The position numbers and the translations under genes were made by a program. Shown piece by piece: positions 52,201 through 61,987 of a DNA stretch of 64,000 nt. This DNA is from Flexibacter flexilis DSM 6793 (lineage in GTDB: Bacteria > Bacteroidota > Bacteroidia > Cytophagales > Flexibacteraceae). Within the stretch, counting starts at the first letter, position 1; each line of letters starts with the position of its first letter. The notes under the pieces were generated by a model. It saw only the letters and a list, made by a program, of their open reading frames with translations. It ran no database searches and had not been told where the DNA came from. The stretch spans positions 193,854-257,853 of the forward strand of contig NZ_FOLE01000002.1 of the NCBI RefSeq assembly GCF_900112255.1, given 5' to 3'.

Positions 52201-54686
52201 GTAACAGTAGTCGCAGTGCTTACTGAGCGAACATTATTGCTAGCATCTTGCGCCTGCACCGTAACACTAAAGTTTTGACCTGCTGTATAAGCAGATACAG
52301 GTGCAACAAAAGACGTACCCGTAATCGCTAATTTACTAGCGACCGTTGGGGTAGCAAATGCCGTTGGGATTGTGGCTGCCGTTCTATAATTATATGTTCC
52401 AATGTTAGACAAATTCCAGTTGAAAGGAATAAGCGAATAGTAATAAGTAGTACCTGCTGTAAGTCCCGTAATGGCTTGGGTTGTTGCTGAGCTACTTGTT
52501 ACGATAGCGGCAATCGTTCCGTCGCCGATAGTACCACCAACCGTATAAGCCGTAGCATCTGTCGGCGTACCCGTAGGAGCTGAGCCTACTTTTTGTAAAA
52601 TAATATAACCATCAGCTCCAAATGTAGTGGCAGTCTGGAACGTAAGGTCAATTTGCGAACCACTTACCGCCGAAGCCGATAACGTAGAATGTGCCGTAGG
52701 TTCTGTACTTAACGTCCAGAAATTACCCGCCAACGCTGTTGGGCTATAACAAGATGTAGCCGTTAGGTATTCGTAAAGATTCACATAATAGTGTGTTTCT
52801 GGAGAAAGACTTGTTACACCAAAAGTAGCTGCCGTACCATCATAAACGGCAAAACCACTACCCACTGCGCCCCCCGAACCAAAAGCCGTATTGGCTGCAT
52901 AAACATTACCAGAAACGGGGTTTGCGGGAGAAGAACCAGCACCCACAACACCTAATATTTTATCGCCATTACCGCGTGTATAATTGGCCGTTACGCTATT
53001 AGCTGTGATACTACCAAATGTAAGAGCGGAGGCTTGTGTGGTTGGAGAAACGCAAGGAACATAACAGGTCCAAGACATATCGTCGAATGTAATACGTGAG
53101 CCGTCCGAACGAAGTTCTATGCTCACCGAACCGCCTACATTTACCGTAATGTTAGAAACTTGCACGCCCGAAGTCGGAACAATCGCCGAGCCGTATTGTG
53201 TGCCATTTACCCAAACCGTAAACGATGGAGAAGATTCTGAAAACGGAATTTTATGCGAAACAGTAATTACACCACAACCACCCGTAACAGTAGGTGTCGT
53301 TAGTATTCCTCTTACAGTAATGGCTTTACCCGTAATGGTTTGGTCGGTACGAGAATTGGTTACAGACCAACTTGCACCATCATCACCAACCCATGTGTAA
53401 GGATTATAAGAACTTGATGCAGTAGGAATATTAGTAAACGATTCAGTATCACAATTACTTGAAGCTGAAACTGTCGTAAAACTCCATGTAGTAGAACCGC
53501 TAAATCCAGCAAAGAAATTACCAGACAAATCTTGTACGGCAGTGGCGGGTATTTCTACATAATAAGCTGTACTAGCGGCCAAATCCGAAGCAGGATTGAT
53601 CGTAAGCGTGGCAGAAGAAACCGTAACGGCAGCAGAGGTTACATCAATCGTTTGCACTACGCTATTATCCGAAACTTTTTTAATCAAAATATTGCCCGTG
53701 CCTTTGGCTATGCTTTCGCTGAATGTTACAGCCAAATCCGAATTAACCGCTACACTCGTTGCACCATTGGTTGGCGAAAAAGAACTTGCTGTCGGAGCAG
53801 TAGCATCGGCAGCAGCAGTCGTAAAGTTCCAAGCAGTAGCCCCACTAATGCCTGCATAAAAATTACCAGCCAAATCTTGTACCGCAGTAGCAGGTATTTC
53901 TACATAATAAGCTGTACCAGCCGTCAAGTCTGAAGGCGGATTAATTGTAAGTGTAGCTGACGAAATGGTTACTGCCGCAGACGTTACGTCTATGGTTTGT
54001 ACTACGCTGTTATCCGAAACTTTTTTAATCAAAATATTGCCTGTGCCTTTGGCAATGTTTTCGCTAAAAGTTACTCCCAAGTTAGTGCTAATCGCTACAT
54101 TGGTTGCATTATCAAGTGGCGAAAATGTACTGGCTGTTGGTGGCGTTACGTCGGAAGCTGCAACTGTAATTGAAAAATCATCAAGGTATAATTGGTTACT
54201 TCCTCCCGAACGTCCATCTATTACCCTAACACATATATTGCTAAATGAAGACAAATCTGCGGTAAATGTTTGATAACTAGTGGTAAATGAAGTAATTGGG
54301 TTTGCTCCTGTAGTAACATTAGCCGATGGCAAATTCGTCCAAGGACCTGCCTGAGAAGTACTTGTTTGAACCGTAAATTTAGGGCTTGTAGGAGCCGTAC
54401 CACTTCTTCTCCAATAAAATGTCAAAACATCAGGGCTGGCAACAATTGGCGTAATAATAGCATCGTTAGCAGCATCAAATGTAGCACATTTAGAACCATT
54501 TCTTGGATTATTTGTACCGTGAGCAACAGAAACATAAGACCAGCCCGCAGGAGGAGGAGTCGCACCTTCAAAGCCTTCCGTTATCTGCCCAAACACTGGT
54601 GCACCACTCATCATAACCAATAATATCAGCATCAGACTCAGTCGCTGCACACTATTTGTTATACAATTAATGTATATTTTTCTCAT
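46260..54686 (-). CDS. Giant modular surface protein with T9SS type A sorting domain
   Basis: A 2,808-residue exported protein. Order: signal peptide (residues about 10-34); a MAM/cleaved-adhesin-like jelly roll beginning ITEGFEGATPPPAGW; two near-identical Ig-like SbsA/Big_5 domains (about 180-405); FN3-like modules (about 545-775); a Big_1-like domain; two choice-of-anchor D (ASH) modules around NTGVAALTIS and ISNTGSGDLIIS; two Calx-beta modules (SLADASLAEGTG, then STEEYKGEAVGSS); a parallel beta-helix stretch with ALTLTSGTLNMNGKKITL; and a C-terminal T9SS sorting domain (NFALSPNPATSYVNLQML ... ASGVYIIQLQLNDQVEHLRLVKE). It should cross the outer membrane by type IX secretion and act as adhesin or matrix protein. 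Confidence 0.93.
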   Translation of the reverse strand: MRKIYINCITNSVQRLSLMLILLVMMSGAPVFGQITEGFEGATPPPAGWSYVSVAHGTNNPRNGSKCATFDAANDAIITPIVASPDVLTFYWRRSGTAPTSPKFTVQTSTSQAGPWTNLPSANVTTGANPITSFTTSYQTFTADLSSFSNICVRVIDGRSGGSNQLYLDDFSITVAASDVTPPTASTFSPLDNATNVAISTNLGVTFSENIAKGTGNILIKKVSDNSVVQTIDVTSAAVTISSATLTINPPSDLTAGTAYYVEIPATAVQDLAGNFYAGISGATAWNFTTAAADATAPTASSFSPTNGATSVAVNSDLAVTFSESIAKGTGNILIKKVSDNSVVQTIDVTSAAVTVSSATLTINPASDLAASTAYYVEIPATAVQDLSGNFFAGFSGSTTWSFTTVSASSNCDTESFTNIPTASSSYNPYTWVGDDGASWSVTNSRTDQTITGKAITVRGILTTPTVTGGCGVITVSHKIPFSESSPSFTVWVNGTQYGSAIVPTSGVQVSNITVNVGGSVSIELRSDGSRITFDDMSWTCYVPCVSPTTQASALTFGSITANSVTANYTRGNGDKILGVVGAGSSPANPVSGNVYAANTAFGSGGAVGSGFAVYDGTAATFGVTSLSPETHYYVNLYEYLTATSCYSPTALAGNFWTLSTEPTAHSTLSASAVSGSQIDLTFQTATTFGADGYIILQKVGSAPTGTPTDATAYTVGGTIGDGTIAAIVTSSSATTQAITGLTAGTTYYYSLIPFNWNLSNIGTYNYRTAATIPTAFATPTVASKLAITGTSFVAPVSAYTAGQNFSVTVQAQDASNNVRSVSTATTVTLSVANGSGSLTTITGIIAAGASSVTITTTYDGIESGVQFMAAATSGMSLTTSAASSAIQFYGIDETLFPQYVAYPTASGNNRVPVAYRLTLSGLLANTTYRAVNGCVVATDDYNNAGAGNAYFVPTSGNFVYTNATSISTNYINITTDSRGNYTGWFITEPTQNATFTAGNNVYVRIALNDGAGGSTPALYLTTKLTMTAVAFGSAASNVTGIRSTSLGTAQDFVLLSSNMAGTGRPLYCTFIESDGNTVTAADYVDYYDTNVDGVAGAWGAIIPNTNTNGVRYIAALSRTTGNVVGCAATDADGNWNGVSTVNPNTGVTAKVIATGDAPLTCQPEIQVKQLGTNYNTANTYNFGFAQQSANTDVVFTIKNTGVAALTISTTTVTGTGYSLVSSPAASVNAGDSTTFTVRFNSGVTGTFTGNVSIAHSDNSGSENPYVVNFTAKVLPEIVVEQNGTNIPDGSGSVAFGTASIGGQQEKIFVISNTGSGDLIISSPVFGGANASEFSIVGGVGIFPITVAAGENTNIIIRFSPAGVDGAHSATFSFTTNDTDENPYNFTLTGTQATPPSVSVNAKDPSPSSQPTLGSQNNVLYRVALKANGSTATLQSIRLTTQGTYAELDVTSFRLWVSANNSFSTTTDTEIGTPLTAASGGSLLFDGLSQTISASDSVYFFITANIRIDNAASNKTVGVSMTSFSDLTFSGSPTSGTISVAAGASHTIVSPSVKFSLADASLAEGTGAGTSTYNIALRFFGNVPANENIVINLSGAATGNGTDYDFGTPGSGLTKVSYVGNVLTLRTGTITTPATINLPINITRDAVDEPNEDVVLTIANAGAIYIDNNAKVFTFTITDDDAASVVSFASTEEYKGEAVGSSYTVTLDIVPAAAVSGNIVLNVSETDLTYGGTSPDDYTTSPAKAGSTVTIPITVGQSSATFNININDDETNTNPKTTNSKVVFSIASVPSNAIISSTDHTHTLHIVEGTFLEQGDLAILGFNTSNIGSDDEISFVCFKDLIPGTVIDITDNSYNKCTPGIASPSSTNYILNAFGESEGWARMTFTSGSTIAAGTVITMVISGGGPTSYTGSSCISPAGSTWTFTGMSSNTGNFNLNSNGEQIFFLQGGTLDDNGTGPTNVNYGDDLYVGGRILYVFNTKGDIWTPTCTNSAGGGTQNSGKPSDMDCFISYNPNSGTVNNYYKYTGPVTETSKRGWIQRIQGSGNWTPYTSASNYNSGGPNYRGGYSISIGAGAFEAGVWEGTTNSNWFECRNWQSLTIPEEATDVTMVSTAPNNIVIDTATAKCHNITIASTKSLTIANTGGSGGNLNVYGDFNNQGTFTHTAGVVTMKGSSLAQLTQASGTLAFRSLDVANSGGVILNNDISANTALTLTSGTLNMNGKKITLNNGSLDVVAGILDGTANGSTLEYTGTGGTNVPTGSYDKLIVNRTGNTLVMLGDVTLRGALGTALDYPAGTLNINSYTLTLESGVMTGASGVIQAKGSNSDLVINGSGAVGTLRSTGGFDDFTLNRTSSGGVTLGSNLTINDECNLPEGTLNIGNGNTLALKGAINWTNGGLTGGTTSHLSVEQIDGTTARLILPTPTGGLGNVSIKRLNGMSLFGSLAVAGTVSFSSSPASGGIYTTNDTLDLGTTGTITGETANVNTRYVQGIVKATRTVGNGGSSNFGNIGVNVSSSPSDLGTVRAYRFAGSSHAVTFGANAGIARLWRIKPTAQPSGALGLSLAWPADDDNGTNASTSSQVYRLPEGATDWEQVGTVQSPSVVNGMRTVSVSTSGFSDWTVSDDINTLPVTLVSFTGYLQGNVAQLQWITAFEYQNKGFRVERSADGKHYESIGFVSGVGTSSASQRYGFADQYFTGKAYYRLAQVDIDGEVTYSHAVYLEQKGKLTANFALSPNPATSYVNLQMLGTASESPIMMQVISAEGRQLSVAQGDIMHLNRSLNQTISSLASGVYIIQLQLNDQVEHLRLVKE
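53540..54150 (-). repeat. Two tandem 345 bp units coding for Big_5/SbsA-like Ig domains
   Basis: The word TATCCGAAACTTTTTTAATC recurs at 53666 and 54011, exactly 345 bases (115 residues) apart. Both units encode FSPxxxATxVAxxxxLxVTFSE, ILIKKVSDNSVVQTIDVTSA and YYVEIPATAVQDLxGNF. The units are the most alike part of this gene; borders are approximate. Confidence 0.85.
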
Positions 54687-54787
54687 AAAAATTCAAAAGA
54701 TTAACACAAAAAAATTAGAAGATAATTGAAGAATACATAAGAAATCGAATAAAAAGAAGTATTTTCAATGCGGTAGGAGTGGTTGTG

Positions 54788-54795
54788 CAAAGTTA
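54788..54795 (-). promoter_or_regulatory. Possible -7 element for the giant T9SS cargo gene
   Basis: Minus-strand TAACTTTG matches TAnnTTTG, about 100 bases upstream of the ATG, leaving a long leader. Confidence 0.4.
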
Positions 54796-54984
54796 CATAC
54801 ATTTTAAAGTATGTATGTTATGTGTGTGTTAAAAAAACAGGTAATCATTTAACATAATTACCCCTACTCTTTAAGCCATTGTTAGGCCTTCCAAATATAG
54901 AGATATTTTATTTTTAAAAAAAACAAAAAACACGCTAATTCTTTGTAAATATGAAATCAAAACAAAACATTCATACGATCAATG

Positions 54985-55027
54985 CAAAAAAATAAGGGAT
55001 AATAGATGGTTTATCTAAAATCCCTTA
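54985..55027 (-). terminator. Terminator of the small exported-protein gene
   Basis: Stem TAAGGGAT (54993-55000) / ATCCCTTA (55020-55027) with an inner AGAT/ATCT pair, and seven A at its left (U-run in minus-strand RNA). Confidence 0.75.
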
Positions 55028-55049
55028 TATAATTAGGTATATCGTCTTT

Positions 55050-55418
55050 TTATTTTTTCTCGCGCTTAAACAAATAACGTGTAATAAAAATACCTGTACT
55101 TTTTTCTGCGCCATAAACCCCCGTCGAAACGTTTTCAAGCGTCCAGTTTTCGGCGTACATTCCTTCTATCATGTTGGTAATGGTTTTATCATTTTCTTTG
55201 ATGTTTCCGAAATTGATACCTACCAAGCTAAAGAAGTTTTCGAGTTTAATCTCGTTAAGATTACCGTCTTTGTCGGTGGTAAGCAAACGCGAACGGCCCA
55301 AACCGCCTGGCACAACCGACTCAATGGCCGTTACCTGACGAAATTCATATTTGGCTTGTGCAAAAGCACCCGAAACACCAGCAAGCACAAAGGCCGCTAC
55401 AAACAATAGTTTTTTCAT
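55050..55418 (-). CDS. Small exported protein of unknown function
   Basis: About 122 residues with signal peptide MKKLLFVAAFVLAGVSGAFAQ and a short beta-rich mature part (TAIESVVPGGLGRSRLLTTDKDG, then IKLENFFSLVGINFGNIKENDKTIT, ending in ITRYLFKREKK). I do not recognise the family. The frame is open upstream to 55487, but the ATG at 55418 begins the signal peptide and is preferred. It lies between the giant T9SS gene and prfB, divergent from prfB. Confidence 0.7.
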   Translation of the reverse strand: MKKLLFVAAFVLAGVSGAFAQAKYEFRQVTAIESVVPGGLGRSRLLTTDKDGNLNEIKLENFFSLVGINFGNIKENDKTITNMIEGMYAENWTLENVSTGVYGAEKSTGIFITRYLFKREKK

Positions 55419-55515
55419 AAGTGTATTTGTGAATAATTTATTAAAAAATAAAACAAAAACATACACACAACAATCGTACCAAAACATATTAAATACGGTT
55501 TGCTTTTTTTATGCG

Positions 55516-55523
55516 TATCTTTG
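55516..55523 (+). promoter_or_regulatory. -7 promoter element for prfB
   Basis: TATCTTTG matches TAnnTTTG, 34 bases before the prfB ATG at 55558. Confidence 0.5.
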
Positions 55524-55557
55524 CGCCCAATTTATAAAAATAATCTAAGAATTGGCC

Positions 55558-56638
55558 ATGACCAACGAACAATTAAAAGATTTGAGGGAACGCGTTTCCG
55601 CCCTGAGGAGGTATCTTTGACTACGATAATAAAGTAGCCCTCATTGCCGAAAAAGAAGAAGGTACGACTGCCGCCGACTTCTGGGACGATCCCAAAGCCG
55701 CCGAAGCCGTCATGAAAGAAATAAAACTGCTCAAATCGTGGGCGACAGATTTTGAAAAAGCACAAACCGCGCTTTCGGATTTGGAAACACTCCACGAGTT
55801 TGCGGAAGCAGGCGAAATAGACGACAAAGAATTAGAAGCCGAATACCAAAAATCGCAAGGCGTAATTGAAGCGTTGGAGTTTAAGAAAATGCTCAACAGC
55901 GAAGAAGACCAACTCAGCGCGATTCTGGAAATAAACCCAGGCGCAGGCGGCACAGAAAGCCAAGATTGGGCCGATATGCTGTTGCGTATGTACATCATGT
56001 GGGGCGAAAAACACGGCTACGCCGTCCGCGAAATCAATTACCAAGCAGGCGAAGGCGCGGGCATCAAATCGGCTACCATCGAAATTGATGGCGATTTTGC
56101 TTACGGCTATCTCAAAGCCGAAATCGGCGTACATCGTTTGGTGCGTATTTCGCCGTTCGACTCCAACGCACGCCGCCACACTTCGTTTGCCTCTGTGTTC
56201 GCGTACCCAGTCGTGGACGATAACATTAATATCGAAGTCAATTTGGCCGACATCGAATGGGATACATTCCGTTCGGGCGGTGCAGGTGGCCAAAATGTAA
56301 ACAAAGTAGAAACCGCCGTGCGCCTCAAACACAAACCTTCGGGCATTATCATTGAGTGTCAGCAAGAACGCTCGCAAATCATGAACAAGGACAAGGCGAT
56401 TAAAATGCTTAAATCCAGACTCTATCAAATAGAAGTGGACAAACGCAACGAAGAACGCGCCCGCATCGAAGGTTCTAAAAAACGTATTGATTTTGGTTCG
56501 CAAATCCGCAATTATGTGATGCACCCTTACAAACTCGTGAAAGATGTGCGTACAGGCGTGGAGCGTTCGGACGTGCAAAACGTCATGGACGGCGACATCG
56601 ACGAATACATCAAGGCCTTCTTGATGCAGCAAGACTAA
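55558..56638 (+). CDS. prfB: Peptide chain release factor 2 (programmed +1 frameshift)
   Basis: RF2 releases the peptide at UGA and UAA codons. The gene starts at the ATG at 55558, runs 20 codons to an in-frame TGA at 55618-55620, and continues in the +1 frame from 55619 (GAC TAC GAT ...), giving about 359 residues. Evidence for programmed frameshifting is AGGAGG-TAT-CTT-TGA-C at 55606-55621, nearly the same as the E. coli prfB slip site. Downstream are the anticodon-like SPF-type region ([15 protein letters not shown] near residue 200) and the catalytic GGQ in [17 protein letters not shown] near 245. RF2 abundance should control its own synthesis. Normal, not a pseudogene. Confidence 0.95.
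55606..55621 (+). promoter_or_regulatory. prfB +1 frameshift site with internal Shine-Dalgarno-like AGGAGG
   Basis: AGGAGG (55606-55611), TAT, the slippery CTT (55615-55617), the UGA stop (55618-55620) and a following C, i.e. the standard RF2 autoregulatory site; skipping base 55618 restores the main frame. Confidence 0.93.
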
Positions 56639-56710
56639 AAGTTTCTTATTATCAATAATTTAATATTCAATTTTGGCGGCGCAATGGTTCGATTCGGGCA
56701 TTATTTTCCC

Positions 56711-56718
56711 TACCTTTG
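56711..56718 (+). promoter_or_regulatory. -7 promoter element for the ABC-F gene
   Basis: TACCTTTG matches TAnnTTTG, 45 bases before the ATG. Confidence 0.5.
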
Positions 56719-56742
56719 CCGCTCCCAAAACAAGCAAGCTAA

Positions 56743-58377
<1,635 letters not shown>

Positions 58378-58396
58378 TTGATTTACAATGAAATAG

Positions 58397-58442
58397 AAAC
58401 GCCTATTTGCTGCGGTACAAACTGCAACAAATAGGCGTTTTT
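58397..58442 (+). terminator. Terminator after the ABC-F gene
   Basis: 13 bp stem AAACGCCTATTTG (58397-58409) / CAAATAGGCGTTT (58428-58440), with T after it; it can also end the convergent kbl transcript. Confidence 0.8.
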
Positions 58443-58465
58443 GTTATTTAAAACAACCCAAAAAC

Positions 58466-59656
58466 TTATTGAATCACGCCTAATTCTTTGCCCACTTCCG
58501 TGAAGGCGGCGATGGCTTTATCCAAATGCTCCATTTCGTGGCCAGCCGAAATTTGCACGCGAATACGCGCTTTTCCTTGTGGCACGACAGGATAATAAAA
58601 ACCAATCACGTAAATGCCTTTGCTCAAAAGTTTTTCGGCAAACTGCTGCGCAAGCGTCGCCTCATACAACATAATCGGAACGATTGGGTGTTGGCCTTCT
58701 TTGATGTCAAAGCCTGCTTCTGTCATTTTTTGGCGGAAATACAGCGTATTACGTTCCAGTTTGTCGCGCAAAGCCGTCGTTTCGGTAAGCATATCCAACA
58801 CGGCCACTGATGCACCCGCAATCGACGGAGCTAAGGTATTAGAAAACAAATAAGGGCGTGAGCGTTGGCGCAACATATCAATAATTTCTTTGCGACCCGA
58901 CGTAAAACCACCCGAAGCACCGCCCAAAGCCTTGCCCAAAGTTCCCGTAATAATATCGACTCTGTCCATGACGTTTTTGAGCTCATGCACACCTCTACCC
59001 GTTTTGCCCATAAAGCCCGAAGAGTGCGACTCGTCGGTCATTACCAAGGCGTTATACTTGTCGGCGAGGTCACAAATTTTGTCTAATTGCGCAATCGTGC
59101 CGTCCATACTAAACACGCCGTCGGTTACGATAATGCGATGGCGGCAACCTTTGGCTTTTTCGAGTTGGGCTTCCAAATCGGCCATATCGTTGTGTTTGTA
59201 ACGCATACGTTGCGCCTTGCACAAACGCACGCCGTCGATGATAGACGCGTGATTTAATTCATCCGAAATAATGGCATCTTGTTCGTTGAAAAGTGGCTCA
59301 AATACACCGCCGTTCGCATCGAAAGCTGCCGCGTACAGAATGGTGTCTTCTGTTCTCAAAAAGGCCGAAATTTTTTGTTCTAATTCTTTGTGTACGTCTT
59401 GCGTTCCGCAAATAAAACGCACCGACGACATACCGTAGCCGTGCGAATCAATGGCTTTTTTGGCAGCCTCCACCACGCGCGGATGCGAGGAAAGTCCTAA
59501 ATAATTGTTGGCGCAAAAGTTCAGCACATGGCCGCCCTCAACTGTATCAATTTCAGCACCTTGCGGCGTGATAATGGTACGTTCGCGTTTGTAAAGCCCT
59601 GCGGCTTTGATGTCTTCTAATTCTTTGATTAAAACAGGCTGTAAGGTAGCGTACAT
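58466..59656 (-). CDS. kbl: Glycine C-acetyltransferase (2-amino-3-ketobutyrate CoA ligase)
   Basis: PLP enzyme of 396 residues in the alpha-oxoamine synthase family, which cleaves 2-amino-3-ketobutyrate with CoA to glycine and acetyl-CoA in threonine breakdown. The conserved N-terminal [18 protein letters not shown] near residue 50, [21 protein letters not shown] near 73, [17 protein letters not shown] near 205 and the PLP Lys in [18 protein letters not shown] near 243 are all present. BioF and serine palmitoyltransferase share the fold; the [10 protein letters not shown] segment and the length favour Kbl. No tdh gene is adjacent. It is divergent from the OmpA/PD40 gene. Confidence 0.92.
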   Translation of the reverse strand: MYATLQPVLIKELEDIKAAGLYKRERTIITPQGAEIDTVEGGHVLNFCANNYLGLSSHPRVVEAAKKAIDSHGYGMSSVRFICGTQDVHKELEQKISAFLRTEDTILYAAAFDANGGVFEPLFNEQDAIISDELNHASIIDGVRLCKAQRMRYKHNDMADLEAQLEKAKGCRHRIIVTDGVFSMDGTIAQLDKICDLADKYNALVMTDESHSSGFMGKTGRGVHELKNVMDRVDIITGTLGKALGGASGGFTSGRKEIIDMLRQRSRPYLFSNTLAPSIAGASVAVLDMLTETTALRDKLERNTLYFRQKMTEAGFDIKEGQHPIVPIMLYEATLAQQFAEKLLSKGIYVIGFYYPVVPQGKARIRVQISAGHEMEHLDKAIAAFTEVGKELGVIQ

Positions 59657-59866
59657 ATTTTAAAATGACAGGATAAAAGTGAATAAAACAGTAATCTGAA
59701 AGTGCGCGAAGTTATAGAATTTTGGCCAAGAGATATTCAAAAAAATATCATCTCATCATTTGGCACAGTGCTTGCTTTTGTCGTATAGAAAAAAATGGTA
59801 GCTTGCTACGAAATTTTTCATTTCTAAGTACATTTTCTTTAGATAAATTACAAACTATTGTTTGAT

Positions 59867-61861
59867 ATGAGAAAAAATTTATTTCATGCCGTACTCTTAC
59901 TCTTTGCTAGTGCAACCTTCGCTTTAGCTCAGAAGATAGACAAAAAAGCATTGCGAGAAGGTGACTATAGTTATAGCCAAGGTGACTATAAAACGGCTTC
60001 CGAATACTATGAGCAAATCCTGCCTGCCGCGGCCAGTAATGCCGAAATTCAGTACAGAGCTGGGGTTTGTTATTTGGAAATGGGCTACGAAAAAAAGGCC
60101 ATTACACACTTGGAAAAAGCAGGCCAACTAAAGCCCGACGTACATCAAGACTATTTGTACATGATGGCTCGCGCCTACCAAATCGCGCACCGCTTCGACG
60201 ATGCCAAAGCTAAATTTAATGCGTTTATCAAAAGCTCTCAAAACACCGAAGACATTGCCGCAGCCGAAGAACGCATACGCCAATGTGATGTAGGTAAAGA
60301 ACTGGTAGATAGCCCAGTACGTGCCAAAATTGACAATATCGGGGGCGTAATCAATGGCAAATATTCGGAATACGCGCCAGTAATTGCCGCCGACGAATCG
60401 GTAATGATGTTTACTTCTACCCGCGAAGGCTCTACGGGTGGTTTGCTTGCACCAAACGGCGAATTTTACGAAGATATTTACGAAAGCCGTCACGTAAACG
60501 GCCAATGGCTTGCCCCTCGCAATATGGGCGAACCCATTAACACCCAATACCATGATGCCTGTATCGCGCTTGCCCCAAATGGCGACGAGCTTTTTATTTA
60601 TAAAGACAAAGACCAAGATATTTTTGTATCTAAAAAACGCGGCGATGGTTGGAGTAAACCCAAAAACATGGGCAGCAACATCAATACAAAATATAGCGAA
60701 TTATCTATCTCTATTACCGCCGACGAAAAAACCGTATATTTCAGTAGCAACCGACCTGGTGGCTATGGAGGTTTTGATATTTACATGAGTAAACTGGACA
60801 AAGACGGAGACTGGGGACCAGCCGTAAACTTAGGGCCACTCATTAACACAGGGCGCGATGAAGATGCCCCATTCATTTCTTCGGACGGGCAAGTTTTGTA
60901 CTTCAGTTCGCGCGGCCACGAAACAATGGGCGGTTATGATATTTTCATTTCTTTCTTTGAAGAAAACAAATGGAGCGAACCTGTAAACATTGGCTACCCA
61001 ATTAACACAGCACAAGACGATATTTACTTTGTACTTTCTGCCGACGGAAAACACGGCTACTACGCTTCGGGCAAAGAAGGCGGCAGAGGCGGCAAAGATA
61101 TTTATATCATTACCATGCCTAAAGCTGTGGACGAAGAGGCTGTAACCACCAAAGCCACTGATGAGGCAACAGCCGATCAGCAAATGAAGGTTGAAAAACA
61201 AAAAACCGAAAATTTGGCCGCAGGCAAAACCAAAAGTGCTGTAACCATTTTGCAAGGAAAAGTATTTGACGAAATTACACTCAAGCCCGTCAAAGCCATG
61301 TTTACACTCGTAGATAATGCCACTGGCGAGGTACTTTCCGAACAAAATTCTGATTCGCTGACAGGTAGTTATTTGGTTACACTTCCTTCTGGCAAAAACT
61401 ACGGGATTGCCGTTTCCAAAGACGATTATTTATTCCATTCCGAAAACTTTGATTTGCCACCAAGCGATGATTATCAAGAAATTAACAAAGATATTGGCTT
61501 GAAAAAAATTGCGGTTGGTTCTCGTATTATCCTCAAAAATATCTTTTTTGATACGGATAAAGCCACACTTCGCCCCGAATCCAACACGGAACTTGACCGC
61601 CTTTATGATTTGATGGTAGAAGTACCAACACTCAAAATTGAGATTTCGGGACATACGGATAACGTAGGCTCAGCAGCGCACAACCAAAAACTTTCCGAAA
61701 ATAGAGCTAGTGCTGTAACGGATTATTTGCTTAAGAAAGGCATTGGCGGAGGCCGCATGACATTTCAGGGTTATGGTTTTACGCGACCTATCGCACCTAA
61801 CGATACCCCCGAAAATCGTCAGTTGAACCGCCGTACAGAATTCGAGATCAAAGAAAATTAA
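59867..61861 (+). CDS. TPR - PD40 propeller - OmpA protein (PorE-like architecture)
   Basis: About 664 residues. Signal peptide MRKNLFHAVLLLFASATFAL with no lipobox Cys; TPRs (about 30-150: YSYSQGDYKTASEYYEQIL); five or so PD40/WD40-like blades (about 165-420: ADEKTVYFSSNRPGGYGGFD, SSRGHETMGGYDIF, GYYASGKEGGRGGKDIYI); a carboxypeptidase-regulatory-like Ig domain (about 460-545); and an OmpA peptidoglycan-binding domain (about 560-664: FFDTDKATLRPESNTELDRL, SGHTDNVGSAAHNQKLSENR). The start at the ATG at 59867 is preferred over an upstream in-frame TTG. The same domain order occurs in PorE, a T9SS component, but many Bacteroidota paralogues have it, so a T9SS role is only possible. Confidence 0.88.
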   Translation: MRKNLFHAVLLLFASATFALAQKIDKKALREGDYSYSQGDYKTASEYYEQILPAAASNAEIQYRAGVCYLEMGYEKKAITHLEKAGQLKPDVHQDYLYMMARAYQIAHRFDDAKAKFNAFIKSSQNTEDIAAAEERIRQCDVGKELVDSPVRAKIDNIGGVINGKYSEYAPVIAADESVMMFTSTREGSTGGLLAPNGEFYEDIYESRHVNGQWLAPRNMGEPINTQYHDACIALAPNGDELFIYKDKDQDIFVSKKRGDGWSKPKNMGSNINTKYSELSISITADEKTVYFSSNRPGGYGGFDIYMSKLDKDGDWGPAVNLGPLINTGRDEDAPFISSDGQVLYFSSRGHETMGGYDIFISFFEENKWSEPVNIGYPINTAQDDIYFVLSADGKHGYYASGKEGGRGGKDIYIITMPKAVDEEAVTTKATDEATADQQMKVEKQKTENLAAGKTKSAVTILQGKVFDEITLKPVKAMFTLVDNATGEVLSEQNSDSLTGSYLVTLPSGKNYGIAVSKDDYLFHSENFDLPPSDDYQEINKDIGLKKIAVGSRIILKNIFFDTDKATLRPESNTELDRLYDLMVEVPTLKIEISGHTDNVGSAAHNQKLSENRASAVTDYLLKKGIGGGRMTFQGYGFTRPIAPNDTPENRQLNRRTEFEIKEN

Positions 61862-61873
61862 GCATAATACCAA

Positions 61874-61917
61874 CGAAAAACCTCTGTTGTGCAACTGCGT
61901 ACATCAGAGGTTTTTCG
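61874..61917 (+). terminator. Terminator after the OmpA/PD40 gene
   Basis: 13 bp stem CGAAAAACCTCTG (61874-61886) / CAGAGGTTTTTCG (61905-61917) containing five T. Confidence 0.82.
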
Positions 61918-61987
61918 TTACTGTAATGCAAAACACTTCTTTGGATATAAACACAATGAACGCTCTTGCATATTTTAAGAAAAACCT

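Larger units (their letters stand above)
54687..55049. other. Gene-free stretch between the giant T9SS cargo gene and the small exported-protein gene
   Basis: 363 AT-rich bases. It holds the TAACTTTG element at 54795-54788 (minus strand) for the giant gene and the hairpin at 54985-55027 for the gene at 55.05 kb. No further ORF with a plausible start and no RNA gene was seen. Confidence 0.6.

Noticed and set aside
55712-56638. An ATG at 55712 as the prfB start, or prfB as a pseudogene broken by the TGA at 55618.
   Set aside because: The upstream codons plus the AGGAGG-TAT-CTT-TGA-C site and correct +1 frame restore the full N-terminus, as in other RF2 genes.
58466-59656. Calling the kbl gene bioF or serine palmitoyltransferase.
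   Set aside because: The N-terminal [22 protein letters not shown] and 396-residue length fit Kbl more closely, and no biotin or sphingolipid genes adjoin.
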